From SAR86 cluster bacterium AG-349-I13 (GTDB lineage Bacteria > Pseudomonadota > Gammaproteobacteria > Magnimaribacterales > TMED112): 64,000 bases of DNA. This document shows positions 17,406 through 24,921 of the stretch, piece after piece; position 1 is the stretch's first letter, and every line of letters starts with the position of its first letter. The position numbers and the translations under genes are program-made. The stretch is from NCBI GenBank assembly GCA_003278815.1, contig QCDB01000002.1:44735-108734 (forward strand), given 5' to 3'. The notes under the pieces are model-generated. The model saw nothing but the letters and a program-made list of their open reading frames with translations, searched no databases and was not told the DNA's origin.

Positions 17406-17973
17406 ATTTATTTAGTTTATTAAGTAAATAACCAAAAGGTAGCCCATTTATTGCTTCAAGACTTCCTTCCACTTCAGAAAATAAATTATAACCATTTTTT
17501 TCGAACATATATGAACCACATGATGTTAAGGGTAGATCAGTAGCTACGTAATTATTGATTTCACCTTTTGATAAATTTTTCATAGTCATATTTGTTATTA
17601 AAGTATCTTCAAATAAAATTTCATTATTCTTTGTAAAGGAGTAAGAACCAATGAGTTGATGTGTTTTTCCTGACAGTTCAGACAAATTTAATTTAGCTTG
17701 CTCTACGGTGATTGGTTTACTGAAAATTTTCCCGCTTAAATTACATATTTGATCGCAACCTAATATTATATGATCCTTAAATTTTTTATTGAGACTTAAC
17801 GATTTTTGACGGGCTAAATATAGACTTAATTCTATCGGTGGAAGGTTTAATTCTTGTTTAGCTTCAGTTTCATCGAACATATGATCAACAGCTTTAAATG
17901 CAACGTCATATTGATTTATTATGTTCTTCCTTATATTAGAAGATGAAGCCAAAATTAGCTTATGAGAGAACAA
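17398..17973 (-). CDS. Maf-like nucleoside triphosphate pyrophosphatase
   Basis: 191 residues. Maf/HAM1-type fold: LILASSSNIRKNII at the N-terminus (the phosphate-binding SxS-R motif), DETEAKQ, the general-base motif ILGCDQIC, then KPITVEQAKLNLSELSGKTHQLIGSY and a C-terminal GLPFGYLLNKL. Maf enzymes hydrolyse modified or non-canonical nucleotides (m7GTP, dTTP/UTP depending on subgroup). The subgroup (YceF- or YhdE-like) is not certain; the 'CDQ' and 'LSGKTHQLI' context leans to YceF. It lies between folE and queD, overlapping queD by eight bases. Confidence 0.87.
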   Translation of the reverse strand: MFSHKLILASSSNIRKNIINQYDVAFKAVDHMFDETEAKQELNLPPIELSLYLARQKSLSLNKKFKDHIILGCDQICNLSGKIFSKPITVEQAKLNLSELSGKTHQLIGSYSFTKNNEILFEDTLITNMTMKNLSKGEINNYVATDLPLTSCGSYMFEKNGYNLFSEVEGSLEAINGLPFGYLLNKLNKYV

Positions 17974-18552
17974 TTACTTCTTTGGTAAAGTCACAAATGA
18001 TAAGAATTCATTTCGTGTGACAGCGTTTTCTTTAAAGACACCTTTCATGGCGCTTGTAACGGTCGATGATTCAGGTTTGTGTACACCTCTAGTTGTCATA
18101 CATTGATGGCTTGCATCAATGACAACAGCAACACCTTTTGGATCTAATACTTTTTGTATTACATTTGCAATTTGAGATGTCATTGTTTCCTGGGTTTGCA
18201 ATCTTTTACCAAAAACGTCAACGATTCTAGCAAGTTTGCTTATACCAACAACTCTATTATTAGGTATATAACCAATATGGGCTTTACCTAGAATGGGGAC
18301 AATGTGATGTTCACAATGAGATTCAAGTCTAATATCTTTAACTATTACCATCTCATCGTACCCCTCAACTTCTTCAAAAGTTTTGGTTAAGATCTCTTCA
18401 GGATCCTGATCATAGCCCTCAAAAAACTGTTCATAAGCTTTCACAACCCTTTTAGGCGTCTCAACTAATCCCTCTCTTTCAGGATTGTCTCCAGCCCATT
18501 CAATGAGGGTTTTAACTGCTTTTTCTGCCTGGTCTCTAGTTGGTTTGCTCAT
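17974..18552 (-). CDS. folE: GTP cyclohydrolase I
   Basis: 192 residues from this ATG. Makes 7,8-dihydroneopterin triphosphate from GTP, the first step to folate and to the pterin branch of queuosine synthesis. Signatures: GLVETPKRVVKAYEQFFEGY, the zinc-site SHCEHHIVP (Cys and two His), AHIGYIPNNRVVGISKLARIVD, RLQTQETMT and HQCMTTRGV. A GTG 36 bases upstream is in frame, but a perfect TATAAT lies between it and this ATG, so the ATG at 18550-18552 is the better start. First gene of the operon folE-maf-queD-cysS-thrS-yidD. Confidence 0.95.
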   Translation of the reverse strand: MSKPTRDQAEKAVKTLIEWAGDNPEREGLVETPKRVVKAYEQFFEGYDQDPEEILTKTFEEVEGYDEMVIVKDIRLESHCEHHIVPILGKAHIGYIPNNRVVGISKLARIVDVFGKRLQTQETMTSQIANVIQKVLDPKGVAVVIDASHQCMTTRGVHKPESSTVTSAMKGVFKENAVTRNEFLSFVTLPKK

Positions 18553-18561
18553 AAGGTCTCT

Positions 18562-18567
18562 ATTATA
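18562..18567 (-). promoter_or_regulatory. -10 box of the folE operon
   Basis: TATAAT on the minus strand, nine bases before the folE ATG; no convincing -35 and no Shine-Dalgarno. Suggests an mRNA beginning a few bases before the start codon. Confidence 0.55.
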
Positions 18568-18591
18568 ACGACAACGCCGCTCAATCACTAA

Positions 18592-19539
18592 CTATTTAAG
18601 GGGTATTTCAAGTGATTCAAGTACATTCATATTTTCATCTTTGATAAAAAGTTGTAGTGAATCTCCATGAAATTCAATGATTCCATAATTATTTTGGGTA
18701 TATGTATCTCCAATTAGGAGAGCGTCTGTTTCATAATATGGGAATATTCCTTTGTTTAACGAAGAGGATGTAAATTCATATATATTGTCTTTCCTATAAA
18801 AACCTGCTCTATGTCTATCACCACTAATTATCAAAATATTTGAATCAAGGTTGTAAAGTAAATCCAATAGAGTATCTCTTTCATGAGGAAAATTTGCCCA
18901 TTTTTCGAATCTGTGATCTGTTGCCAAGACTTGTATTGAAGATGCAAGAACTAAAATATCATGTTCCTTATTTACTTGTTTTTTTAACCAGTCCCACTGA
19001 ATAGGGCCAAGGACAGTTGTATTAAGATTTTTATGTGGCTTATAGGTATCACCAATTTTTATAAGATTGCTTCGAAAGTACCTTGTATCCAATCCAACAA
19101 AAAGTACCTTTTTCTCATTTATTATCTTTAATTCACTAAAATATATCCCTTCGCGAGTTCTTCTAGGATCGTTTTGGTTAATTTTCCAAGCATTATTGTA
19201 GATCTTTTGAGATTCAGCTTTATAGAGATAATTTTCACCAGCATCATTTAAGCCATAATCATGATCATCCCAAATTACTAATTTCTCCGTCTCTTGTAAC
19301 CATTCAGGCATTCTCTCATTCATATTTTCATAAGATATTTTTATACTATCTAATTTTCCACTCGGTACATCACCGTATATATTATCACCCAGGAAAAAAA
19401 ATGAATTTAGAGACTCTTGTTCTAACGAATCCCATGCCGGAATAGGGTAGTCATAATCAACGCATGATCCTATACCTAGCTTGTAAAAATTTTCAGCATA
19501 GCTAAAACTGGCAAATAGAGTTATGAATATTAATCTCAT
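18592..19539 (-). CDS. PhoD-like alkaline phosphatase / metallophosphatase, secreted
   Basis: About 315 residues from the ATG at 19537-19539, which gives a clean signal peptide (MRLIFITLFASFSYA); a GTG five codons upstream is possible. Metallophosphatase motifs of the PhoD family: GSCVDYDYP near the N-terminus, FFFLGDNIYGD, VIWDDHDYGLNDAG, a central AWK-RTREGIYFS, and ISGDRHRAGFY near residue 245. Probably a periplasmic or exported phosphodiesterase/phosphomonoesterase that releases phosphate. It reads toward folE with three bases between this gene's stop region and the folE upstream GTG, so it is transcribed in the same direction but upstream. Confidence 0.82.
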   Translation of the reverse strand: MRLIFITLFASFSYAENFYKLGIGSCVDYDYPIPAWDSLEQESLNSFFFLGDNIYGDVPSGKLDSIKISYENMNERMPEWLQETEKLVIWDDHDYGLNDAGENYLYKAESQKIYNNAWKINQNDPRRTREGIYFSELKIINEKKVLFVGLDTRYFRSNLIKIGDTYKPHKNLNTTVLGPIQWDWLKKQVNKEHDILVLASSIQVLATDHRFEKWANFPHERDTLLDLLYNLDSNILIISGDRHRAGFYRKDNIYEFTSSSLNKGIFPYYETDALLIGDTYTQNNYGIIEFHGDSLQLFIKDENMNVLESLEIPLK

Positions 19540-19572
19540 AATTAATTTTAACACTGATGTGGCTGATATTCT

Positions 19573-19601
19573 TAGACAAGAAAACTAAAAGGTAGTATAT
19601 T
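19573..19601 (+). promoter_or_regulatory. promoter of tRNA-Gly(GCC)
   Basis: TAGACA (19573-19578) and TATATT (19596-19601) separated by 17 bases, each matching five of six consensus positions, 13 bases before the mature tRNA end. The best full -35/-10 pair seen in the window. Confidence 0.7.
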
Positions 19602-19614
19602 ATCAAGTCCGTTT

Positions 19615-19689
19615 GCGACCATAGTATAACGGCTATTACGAGGCCTTGCCAAGGCTTAGATTCGAGTTCGATTCTCGATGGTCGCTCCA
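19615..19689 (+). tRNA. tRNA-Gly (GCC anticodon)
   Basis: Acceptor stem GCGACCA pairs with TGGTCGC; anticodon stem AGGCC/GGCTT (one G-T pair) with loop TTGCCAA; T-arm TCGAG-TTCGATT-CTCGA; discriminator T and an encoded CCA. Length 75. It reads glycine codons GGC and GGT. Lies between the divergently arranged phosphatase and a small secreted protein gene. Confidence 0.95.
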
Positions 19690-19728
19690 TTTAAAAAAAT
19701 ATGTTTAAATCTAATTTTGGAGTTAATT

Positions 19729-20163
19729 ATGTTAAGAAAATTACTTACACTCATTTTGTTTATAGCACTCAATTCATATTCACATTCTGTGAAAGATGGA
19801 GATATGGATGGTTCATGGAGAGCAATTGAAGCTTTCATAAATGGTGAAGCTCAAGAAGTTGTTGATGGACTAATGGTAGCCTCTGAAGGTTACATGTCAG
19901 TCAATTGGACAGGCGCAGATGGAAATAAATATTTTAATTACTCAAGCTATGAAGTTGATTCAGGCATGGTTAATGTTGAGATCTTAAATCACTCATTAGA
20001 TCAATACATCGGAGCAAAGTTTTCGCATAAGCCAAACTTTATGGGCGATAAGAAATCATACATCACCACATTTGTTTGGGATGATGTTGAATACACTCAT
20101 AGATGGGAAAAAATGAGTTGTTCTTACGAGAAATGTGCAAGAATATCTGATTTTAAGAATTGA
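19729..20163 (+). CDS. secreted protein of unknown function
   Basis: 144 residues from the ATG, which has a GGAG eight bases upstream; the open frame reaches back into the tRNA but that part is not coding. A signal peptide (LRKLLTLILFIALNSYS) precedes a mature domain of about 125 residues with DGDMDGSWRAIEAFINGE, alternating short strands and a final pair of cysteines in MSCSYEKCARI. The pattern 'GSWR..EAFINGE ... GYMSVNW' is reminiscent of lipocalin-like small beta-barrels, but this is only a resemblance. Probably periplasmic. Confidence 0.7.
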   Translation: MLRKLLTLILFIALNSYSHSVKDGDMDGSWRAIEAFINGEAQEVVDGLMVASEGYMSVNWTGADGNKYFNYSSYEVDSGMVNVEILNHSLDQYIGAKFSHKPNFMGDKKSYITTFVWDDVEYTHRWEKMSCSYEKCARISDFKN

Positions 20164-20175
20164 TAATTAGACTTT

Positions 20176-20298
20176 TTATTTATGTCTCCATTTAATACGG
20201 TCTTTCCTATTGGTTTGTTTTTTATTTGCTCTGACATTGAAGAGCAAATAACTTCCACCCAATAGGCAGATCAGTATTACTAAAAGAACAGCGTCCAT
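20176..20298 (-). CDS. tiny single-span membrane protein
   Basis: 40 codons from an ATG that overlaps the stop of the Bax-inhibitor gene (TAATG), so it would be translated by coupling. The product starts MDAVLLVILICLLGGSYLLF, one membrane span, followed by a strongly basic tail with about ten Lys/Arg/His. The layout (Met-Asp, span, basic tail) is the same as in the ORF at 63675-63791. It fills most of the gap between two recognised genes. Family unknown. Confidence 0.5.
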   Translation of the reverse strand: MDAVLLVILICLLGGSYLLFNVRANKKQTNRKDRIKWRHK

Positions 20299-21065
20299 TA
20301 TCTACTTCTAAGTTTAGCTAGCAATCTAAGTATCTCTAAGTACAACCAAATTAGGGTAACCATTAGAGAAAAAGCTCCATACCATTCTAAATATTTAGGC
20401 GCTCCTTGTTCAGCACCTTGTTCAATATAGTCAAAGTCTAGGACAAGATTTAATGCAGCTATGGATACAACTAGTAAAGAAAACCCAATACCAAAAAGTC
20501 CGTTATCATGAATAAAGCCGATTGAGGCACCGAAGAACATCATAATAAAATTTACTAAATAGAGTGCAAATATCGCAAATGTACCAGCAAAAACCATAAG
20601 CATGAAATTTTTATCAGGTTTTATAATACCTGTCTTGTAGGCAAACAGTAGTCCAAACATAGTAGCAAATGTAAGTGTTACAGCCTGCATAGTAATGCCA
20701 CCAAACTGCGATTCATACATTGCGGATATACCGCCTAAAGCAAAGCCTTTTGCTAGTGCATAAAGAGGAGCAGTAACCGGAGCCCAAGTTCTTTTAAAGA
20801 TTGTTATGAGTGCAAAAATTAACCCTACTACAGAGCCTCCTATCATATAAGGTCCAACTGCACTTGGACCACTGGAAAAATATTCTGACCAAGTGTAAGA
20901 AGCTGACATAAGAACTAATAAGAGACTTAAGCCAACTTTGTTAACAGTGCCTTGCAATGTCATTCTTTGAATGCTTGCATCGATAACGGTCTCCGAAAAT
21001 GTTTTATCAGAAAACATAGGATTTCCAGATCTACCAAAAGTTTGTAAAGCTTGCTTTGAATTCAT
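20298..21065 (-). CDS. Bax inhibitor-1 / YccA family membrane protein
   Basis: 255 residues with seven hydrophobic segments after a ~45-residue polar N-terminus containing FGRSGNPMFSDKTF, as in the bacterial YccA-like BaxI_1 subfamily. Conserved features are ALAKGFALGGISAMYE and the C-terminal DFDYIEQGAEQGAPKYLEWYGAF (split here as DFDYIEQGAEQG and PKYLEWYGAF), containing the Asp pair tied to pH-sensitive calcium leak in characterised BI-1 proteins. The function in bacteria is uncertain (membrane protease regulation or ion leak). The start is 26 bases from the divergent threonine-dehydratase start. Confidence 0.87.
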   Translation of the reverse strand: MNSKQALQTFGRSGNPMFSDKTFSETVIDASIQRMTLQGTVNKVGLSLLLVLMSASYTWSEYFSSGPSAVGPYMIGGSVVGLIFALITIFKRTWAPVTAPLYALAKGFALGGISAMYESQFGGITMQAVTLTFATMFGLLFAYKTGIIKPDKNFMLMVFAGTFAIFALYLVNFIMMFFGASIGFIHDNGLFGIGFSLLVVSIAALNLVLDFDYIEQGAEQGAPKYLEWYGAFSLMVTLIWLYLEILRLLAKLRSR

Positions 21066-21071
21066 GGGTTT

Positions 21072-21077
21072 ATTATA
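21072..21077 (-). promoter_or_regulatory. -10 box of the Bax-inhibitor gene, overlapping the divergent promoter
   Basis: TATAAT on the minus strand ends six bases before the ATG at 21063-21065. On the plus strand the same bases contain TATAAG (21074-21079), a possible -10 for the threonine-dehydratase-like gene 12 bases further on. Two promoters therefore appear to share one 26-base gap. Confidence 0.5.
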
Positions 21078-21091
21078 AGAAAATATAACTA

Positions 21092-22066
21092 ATGGTAAAT
21101 ATTTCTAAATTACAAGATAGTTATTTCAGAATAAAAAAATTTATTAATAACACACCCATTCTTACTTCAGATCGTATGAATAATGAATTTGGTGGGTTCT
21201 TTTACCTTAAAAATGAAGTTGATCAAGTAACAGGTTCATTCAAAATAAGAGGAGCATTATCAGCTCTTAGTAACCTTAAAGATAAAAATGTTTGTGGAGT
21301 AGTTGCATATTCATCTGGAAATCATGCCCAAGGTGTTTCTAAAGCTGCTCAAATTTTTGATATGCATGCCATTATAGTAATGCCAGAGGACGCACCACAA
21401 AATAAAATTGATAAAACTATTGCCAACGGAGCTGAAGTTGTTCTTTATAAAAGACACATAGAGAGTCGTGAAGAAATTGCAAAAAAAATAGCTGATGATA
21501 AACAATATCCACTTGTAAAGCCCTTTGATAATGTAGATATTATTGCGGGGCAGGGTAGTTTTGGCTTGGAAGCATGTGAATATTTTATTCAAAACAATAT
21601 ATTTCCTGACATTGTGCTTTCGTGTACTTCTGGTGGAGGTCTTGTTGCTGGAACAAGTATAGCTTTCAAACATTACTTTCCTGATGTTCAGATATATCCT
21701 GTAGAGCCGTTAACCTGCAATGATACAGAGATATCCCTAAAAAATAAAACAAGAACAAGATTAAAAACACATCAAAACACCATTTGTGATGCGCTAGAAG
21801 TTGAAATACCTGGAGAAATCACTTTTCCAATTAATCTAGAAAATTGTACAGCAGGCATTAGTGTTACAGATGAAGAAGTCTGTAAAGCAATGAAGTATTT
21901 ATACGATGAATTTCAAGTTAAAGCTGAACCAAGCGGATGTGTCAGTCTAGCAGCAGTACTATCGAATAAAATTAACGTTAAAGGTAAACATGTTTTAATT
22001 ACAATTTCAGGCGGTAACGTAGACAAGCACGATTTTTCTAAATACTTAAAGCTAGCTAAAGACTAA
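21092..22066 (+). CDS. threonine/serine dehydratase-like PLP enzyme
   Basis: 324 residues, fold type II PLP enzyme. The Schiff-base lysine is Lys51 in GSFKIRGA; the substrate loop is SSGNHAQG, and the phosphate-binding glycine loop is TSGGGLVAGT. It lacks the C-terminal ACT-like regulatory domain of biosynthetic IlvA, so it resembles catabolic threonine dehydratase or serine racemase. Reaction: deamination of threonine/serine to the 2-oxo acid, or serine racemisation. No branched-chain genes nearby. Its 3' end overlaps a tiny membrane-protein ORF on the opposite strand. Confidence 0.88.
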   Translation: MVNISKLQDSYFRIKKFINNTPILTSDRMNNEFGGFFYLKNEVDQVTGSFKIRGALSALSNLKDKNVCGVVAYSSGNHAQGVSKAAQIFDMHAIIVMPEDAPQNKIDKTIANGAEVVLYKRHIESREEIAKKIADDKQYPLVKPFDNVDIIAGQGSFGLEACEYFIQNNIFPDIVLSCTSGGGLVAGTSIAFKHYFPDVQIYPVEPLTCNDTEISLKNKTRTRLKTHQNTICDALEVEIPGEITFPINLENCTAGISVTDEEVCKAMKYLYDEFQVKAEPSGCVSLAAVLSNKINVKGKHVLITISGGNVDKHDFSKYLKLAKD

Positions 22067-22165
22067 ATAAATTAAAAATAAAAAGCCGATGATGCTTAAA
22101 AATATAACTATGAGCATGCCTACAGAATAGGTTATTTGCATTGTTTTATCTTCTGGTCTAAACAT
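22052..22165 (-). CDS. tiny single-span membrane protein with EDKT motif
   Basis: 37 residues. The ATG overlaps the photolyase-like gene's stop by eight bases, so it is the downstream member of a coupled pair. It starts MFRPEDKTMQITYSVGM and continues as one membrane span of about 22 residues. The N-terminal Glu-Asp-Lys-Thr-Met pattern recurs in the ORF at 50648-50746 (MEDDKTVMKN), suggesting paralogues. No function known. Confidence 0.5.
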   Translation of the reverse strand: MFRPEDKTMQITYSVGMLIVIFLSIIGFLFLIYLVFS

Positions 22166-23669
22166 ACGTATAAGTTTCTATAAATTTATTTGCTGCTGCA
22201 TAAATTAATTTTTTTCTATCAGGATTCATTTTATCCAAAGATCTAACCATTAAGCCTAATCGGGGATTAGAAATAAAAAATTCTCTGTTGTTCTCGATAA
22301 AATTCCAATATAAACCATCTACTATGTCACACCAATCCCCCTTTTGAAAATTGGACATTCTTAACATATAACTTGATCCACAAATATAGGGTTTTGTTGC
22401 AAACGTACCACCATCAGCAAACGTACCCATGCCATAAACATTTGGAACCATTACCCATTCAGAAGAATCGATAAACATTTCCATAAACCATTTATAAATC
22501 TCATCAGGATCTACACCACACATATTCATTACATTAGAAAGAATCATTAATCGGTTAATGTGATGGGTATATCCATATTCAACAGCCCCATTAATTGCAT
22601 TATCTAAGGGTGGAATCCCTGTTGTGCCACTATACCAAGCTTCTGTCATTTTTCTCTTGTGTCCCCAATAATTTACACTTTCCATCTTCTCGGAATAATT
22701 TTGATATACACCTCTAATAAACTCTCTCCAACCCAGTATTTGTCTAATAAAACCTTCTAAACTATTTATAGGAATATTGTTTTTATTTGCAAAATCATTA
22801 GCCTTACTTAAAACGAGCTCTGGTGTTAATAATCCTATGTTTAGCGAACTGCTCAATACAGAATGTAAAAGAAAATGTTGATCTTCAACAACTGCATCTT
22901 CATAGGGTCCAAAATCATTAAATCTTTCTTTAAAGAAAATTTCTAGCCAACTCAGAGCTTGTGTCGTGGTATAAGGAGTAAAGACATTTAATTTTCCTGG
23001 ATGACCACTGAAATTTTCTTCTATAAATTTATATATTTCTTCTTTGTCTTGATGTTCAGCAAGAGATGGTAATTCGGGAATTTCGTAATCTTTTGGAACT
23101 TTAAGTCTATTCATTTCATCAAATGACCATTTACCTCCAATAGGTTTATCGTTTTCTATTAATAAATCGAAACGTTTTCTATTTTTTTTATAGTAATTTG
23201 CTTGAAGAAGGAATTTTTTATCGCCACAAAATTCTTTGAAAGATTCTCTATCGTCAAGAAACATTTGAGAATTCATTACTTTGAAGGAAATATTCAATCT
23301 TTGAATTAGATGAAATATTTCTTGTTCAAAGTTTTTGTCCTCTATTTCATAAAATATAATTTCGGTATAACAACCATTTTTTATCGAATTTTCAAGTTTC
23401 TTAACATAGCTAGTTTTAAATTCTTGATAGCAATCAACATATTCAACTTTATAGCCCATTTTCTCTAATTGATCTCTATAAGATCGCATAGCCATATAAA
23501 AGAGAGCTATTTTTGACTTATGATGCTTCTCATAGGTACACAAACCATAGTCCTCACACATAAAAATTGTGGCATCTTTATCAATTTTTTGTTGTTCAAT
23601 TGGAAAGAGTTGATTTCCAAGTACTAAAGCTAATCTTTTCAATTTCTTATTGTTTATGTACGATGTCAT
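22158..23669 (-). CDS. cryptochrome/photolyase-family protein, PhrB-like, iron-sulfur motif reduced
   Basis: 503 residues, deoxyribodipyrimidine photolyase-related protein. N-terminal antenna domain begins LALVLGNQLFP; the FAD-binding C-terminal half has LEGFIRQILGWREFIRGVY, the GYTHHINRLMIL helix and VPNVYGMGTFADGG. PhrB-type enzymes repair (6-4) photoproducts and hold a 4Fe-4S cluster through four cysteines, including a CxxC about 13 residues before a last Cys. Here that loop is MSNFQKGDWCDIVDGLYW (residues 438-455): the CxxC is gone and only Cys447 is left, so the cluster is probably absent. Divergent from the next lipoprotein gene with nine bases between the two ATGs. Confidence 0.88.
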   Translation of the reverse strand: MTSYINNKKLKRLALVLGNQLFPIEQQKIDKDATIFMCEDYGLCTYEKHHKSKIALFYMAMRSYRDQLEKMGYKVEYVDCYQEFKTSYVKKLENSIKNGCYTEIIFYEIEDKNFEQEIFHLIQRLNISFKVMNSQMFLDDRESFKEFCGDKKFLLQANYYKKNRKRFDLLIENDKPIGGKWSFDEMNRLKVPKDYEIPELPSLAEHQDKEEIYKFIEENFSGHPGKLNVFTPYTTTQALSWLEIFFKERFNDFGPYEDAVVEDQHFLLHSVLSSSLNIGLLTPELVLSKANDFANKNNIPINSLEGFIRQILGWREFIRGVYQNYSEKMESVNYWGHKRKMTEAWYSGTTGIPPLDNAINGAVEYGYTHHINRLMILSNVMNMCGVDPDEIYKWFMEMFIDSSEWVMVPNVYGMGTFADGGTFATKPYICGSSYMLRMSNFQKGDWCDIVDGLYWNFIENNREFFISNPRLGLMVRSLDKMNPDRKKLIYAAANKFIETYTYV

Positions 23670-23672
23670 AAT
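23667..23672 (+). promoter_or_regulatory. -10 box of the 23679 lipoprotein gene
   Basis: CATAAT six bases before the ATG, partly inside the first codon of the divergent photolyase-like gene. Fits a leaderless transcript. Confidence 0.4.
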
Positions 23673-23678
23673 TAAACC

Positions 23679-24275
23679 ATGACAAGATTTTTTTTAAAGC
23701 TTTTCTCTATTTTTTTTCTGATTAGTTGCAATGAGAATAGTGAAATTCAAAGAACTGAAGTCATAACTGATTCTTATTTTTTTCAAAAAAATACATTTAA
23801 CATGAATCTATATAAATGTAATTCACCAAATCAAAATTTTAATTCTACGTATAAAAAAACGCCTGACTTAAGTAATTTTTATAAATTTTCAGAATTAATT
23901 GAAAAGGATGAAGAAGTAGATAACTGCGTTCTAATTTATGCCCAGATCAATGAATTAACGCCACTTAAGGAACAATTACTTACAGGAGACATTTATATGG
24001 AAGTTTCAAATTGTAATTCTAGAGTTGAAGAGGATATTCTCATAGATGCTTTAAAACCTTATTTAAATTATCTAAAAGAAAATGATGTGCAAGTATGGAC
24101 TGGAATCTCCAGCCTAGAAAAAGATTATTTTCTTTGGATTAATATTTGGGAATCAGAAGAATATCGAGAAAAATTTCTATTAGAATGGGTTAATTCAAAT
24201 AATTCAGGCAAAATTGCGAAAACATTAATGTCTAGTGCTGTTTGTGAAAATCCTTCGACTTATTTATTTCTATAA
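23679..24275 (+). CDS. lipoprotein of unknown function
   Basis: 198 residues. Signal and lipobox: MTRFFLKLFSIFFLISC with the lipidated Cys at residue 17. The mature part is rich in Asn, Glu and aromatic residues and has several cysteines (KCNSPNQ, NCVLIY, SNCNSR, AVCENP) that could form disulfides in the periplasm. No domain is recognised. There may be a distant relation to stress-responsive dimeric alpha/beta-barrel proteins (ISSLEKDYFLWINIWES), but this is a guess. Confidence 0.68.
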   Translation: MTRFFLKLFSIFFLISCNENSEIQRTEVITDSYFFQKNTFNMNLYKCNSPNQNFNSTYKKTPDLSNFYKFSELIEKDEEVDNCVLIYAQINELTPLKEQLLTGDIYMEVSNCNSRVEEDILIDALKPYLNYLKENDVQVWTGISSLEKDYFLWINIWESEEYREKFLLEWVNSNNSGKIAKTLMSSAVCENPSTYLFL

Positions 24276-24289
24276 TTGAAGTTTAGTTT

Positions 24290-24295
24290 TATAAT
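24290..24295 (+). promoter_or_regulatory. -10 box of tRNA-Gly(TCC)
   Basis: TATAAT ten bases before the tRNA 5' end; no good -35 at the expected distance. Confidence 0.5.
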
Positions 24296-24305
24296 ATATA
24301 GCCTC

Positions 24306-24381
24306 GCGACTGTGGTGTTAATGGCTAGCACAAAAGCCTTCCAAGCTTTTGGTACGAGTTCGAATCTCGTCAGTCGCTCCA
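24306..24381 (+). tRNA. tRNA-Gly (TCC anticodon)
   Basis: Acceptor GCGACTG/CAGTCGC, anticodon stem AAAGC/GCTTT with loop CTTCCAA, T-arm ACGAG-TTCGAAT-CTCGT, discriminator T and encoded CCA; length 76. Reads GGA and GGG. Second glycine tRNA in the window, about 4.6 kb from the first. Confidence 0.95.
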
Positions 24382-24390
24382 CCTTTTTGT

Positions 24391-24396
24391 TACAAT
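24391..24396 (+). promoter_or_regulatory. -10 box of the Coq4-like gene
   Basis: TACAAT six bases before the ATG at 24403 and nine bases after the tRNA end. The gene could also be read through from the tRNA promoter. Confidence 0.4.
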
Positions 24397-24402
24397 CAAT
24401 GC

Positions 24403-24915
24403 ATGTACAATTTTCAACAACAAAATTCTAAACAAACTCTCAGAGAAGGTTTGGATGAGTTTTATTCTATCAACACACAATTTAAAGCTTTAGTCGAAAA
24501 AAACAGTCCGAATGCACATATTTTTAAAGAACATGATTACACACATGTTTTATTTGGACTAGGAACTTCTATAGAAGAAGAATCTATTCTTGATACTTAT
24601 GTTATTTGGGGCATGAAATTTAACTGGGGAAAAATTATAAATTTCTATAAAGACCCTGAATATAAAGAAGTTATTGGCGATATTGTTCAAAAACATGGTG
24701 GCTACTGGGGAATTTTTAAGATATACATGTCACTTATGCCCATAAAATTACGAGTATTTTTACGTTGCATGAAAATGAAAAAGAAATGGAATTACCACGA
24801 CATTTCTGATGAAATGCTTAGTGCAAAGCTTTGTGATCTTAGGGAAGAATACAATATTGAACTGCTGCCATTAAAATATATTCCTATAAATAGGTTTAAC
24901 TCAAAATCTCTTTAA
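24403..24915 (+). CDS. Coq4-like ubiquinone biosynthesis family protein
   Basis: 170 residues from this ATG; the open frame upstream runs through the tRNA and is not coding. The zinc motif of Coq4, HDxxH followed by eleven residues and Glu, is met exactly: His44, Asp45, His48 and Glu60 in HDYTHVLFGLGTSIEEE. Two hydrophobic helices (YVIWGMKFNWGKIINF and a KIYMSLMPIKLRVFL stretch) and a final DLREEYNI...PLKYIP match the family's C-terminus (LR..yGI..lP). Coq4 acts at the membrane in coenzyme Q assembly, recently tied to C1 decarboxylation/hydroxylation. No other ubiquinone gene is adjacent. Confidence 0.78.
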   Translation: MYNFQQQNSKQTLREGLDEFYSINTQFKALVEKNSPNAHIFKEHDYTHVLFGLGTSIEEESILDTYVIWGMKFNWGKIINFYKDPEYKEVIGDIVQKHGGYWGIFKIYMSLMPIKLRVFLRCMKMKKKWNYHDISDEMLSAKLCDLREEYNIELLPLKYIPINRFNSKSL

Positions 24916-24921
24916 AAAAAA

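Noticed and set aside
15661..18600. T-box or other aminoacyl-tRNA-responsive leader for cysS/thrS
   Set aside because: The synthetase genes are internal to an operon with overlaps and the folE promoter leaves no leader for such a structure.
24349..24402. Upstream extension of the Coq4-like gene through tRNA-Gly
   Set aside because: The extra codons come from the tRNA 3' half; the ATG at 24403 with a -10 box just upstream is the sensible start.
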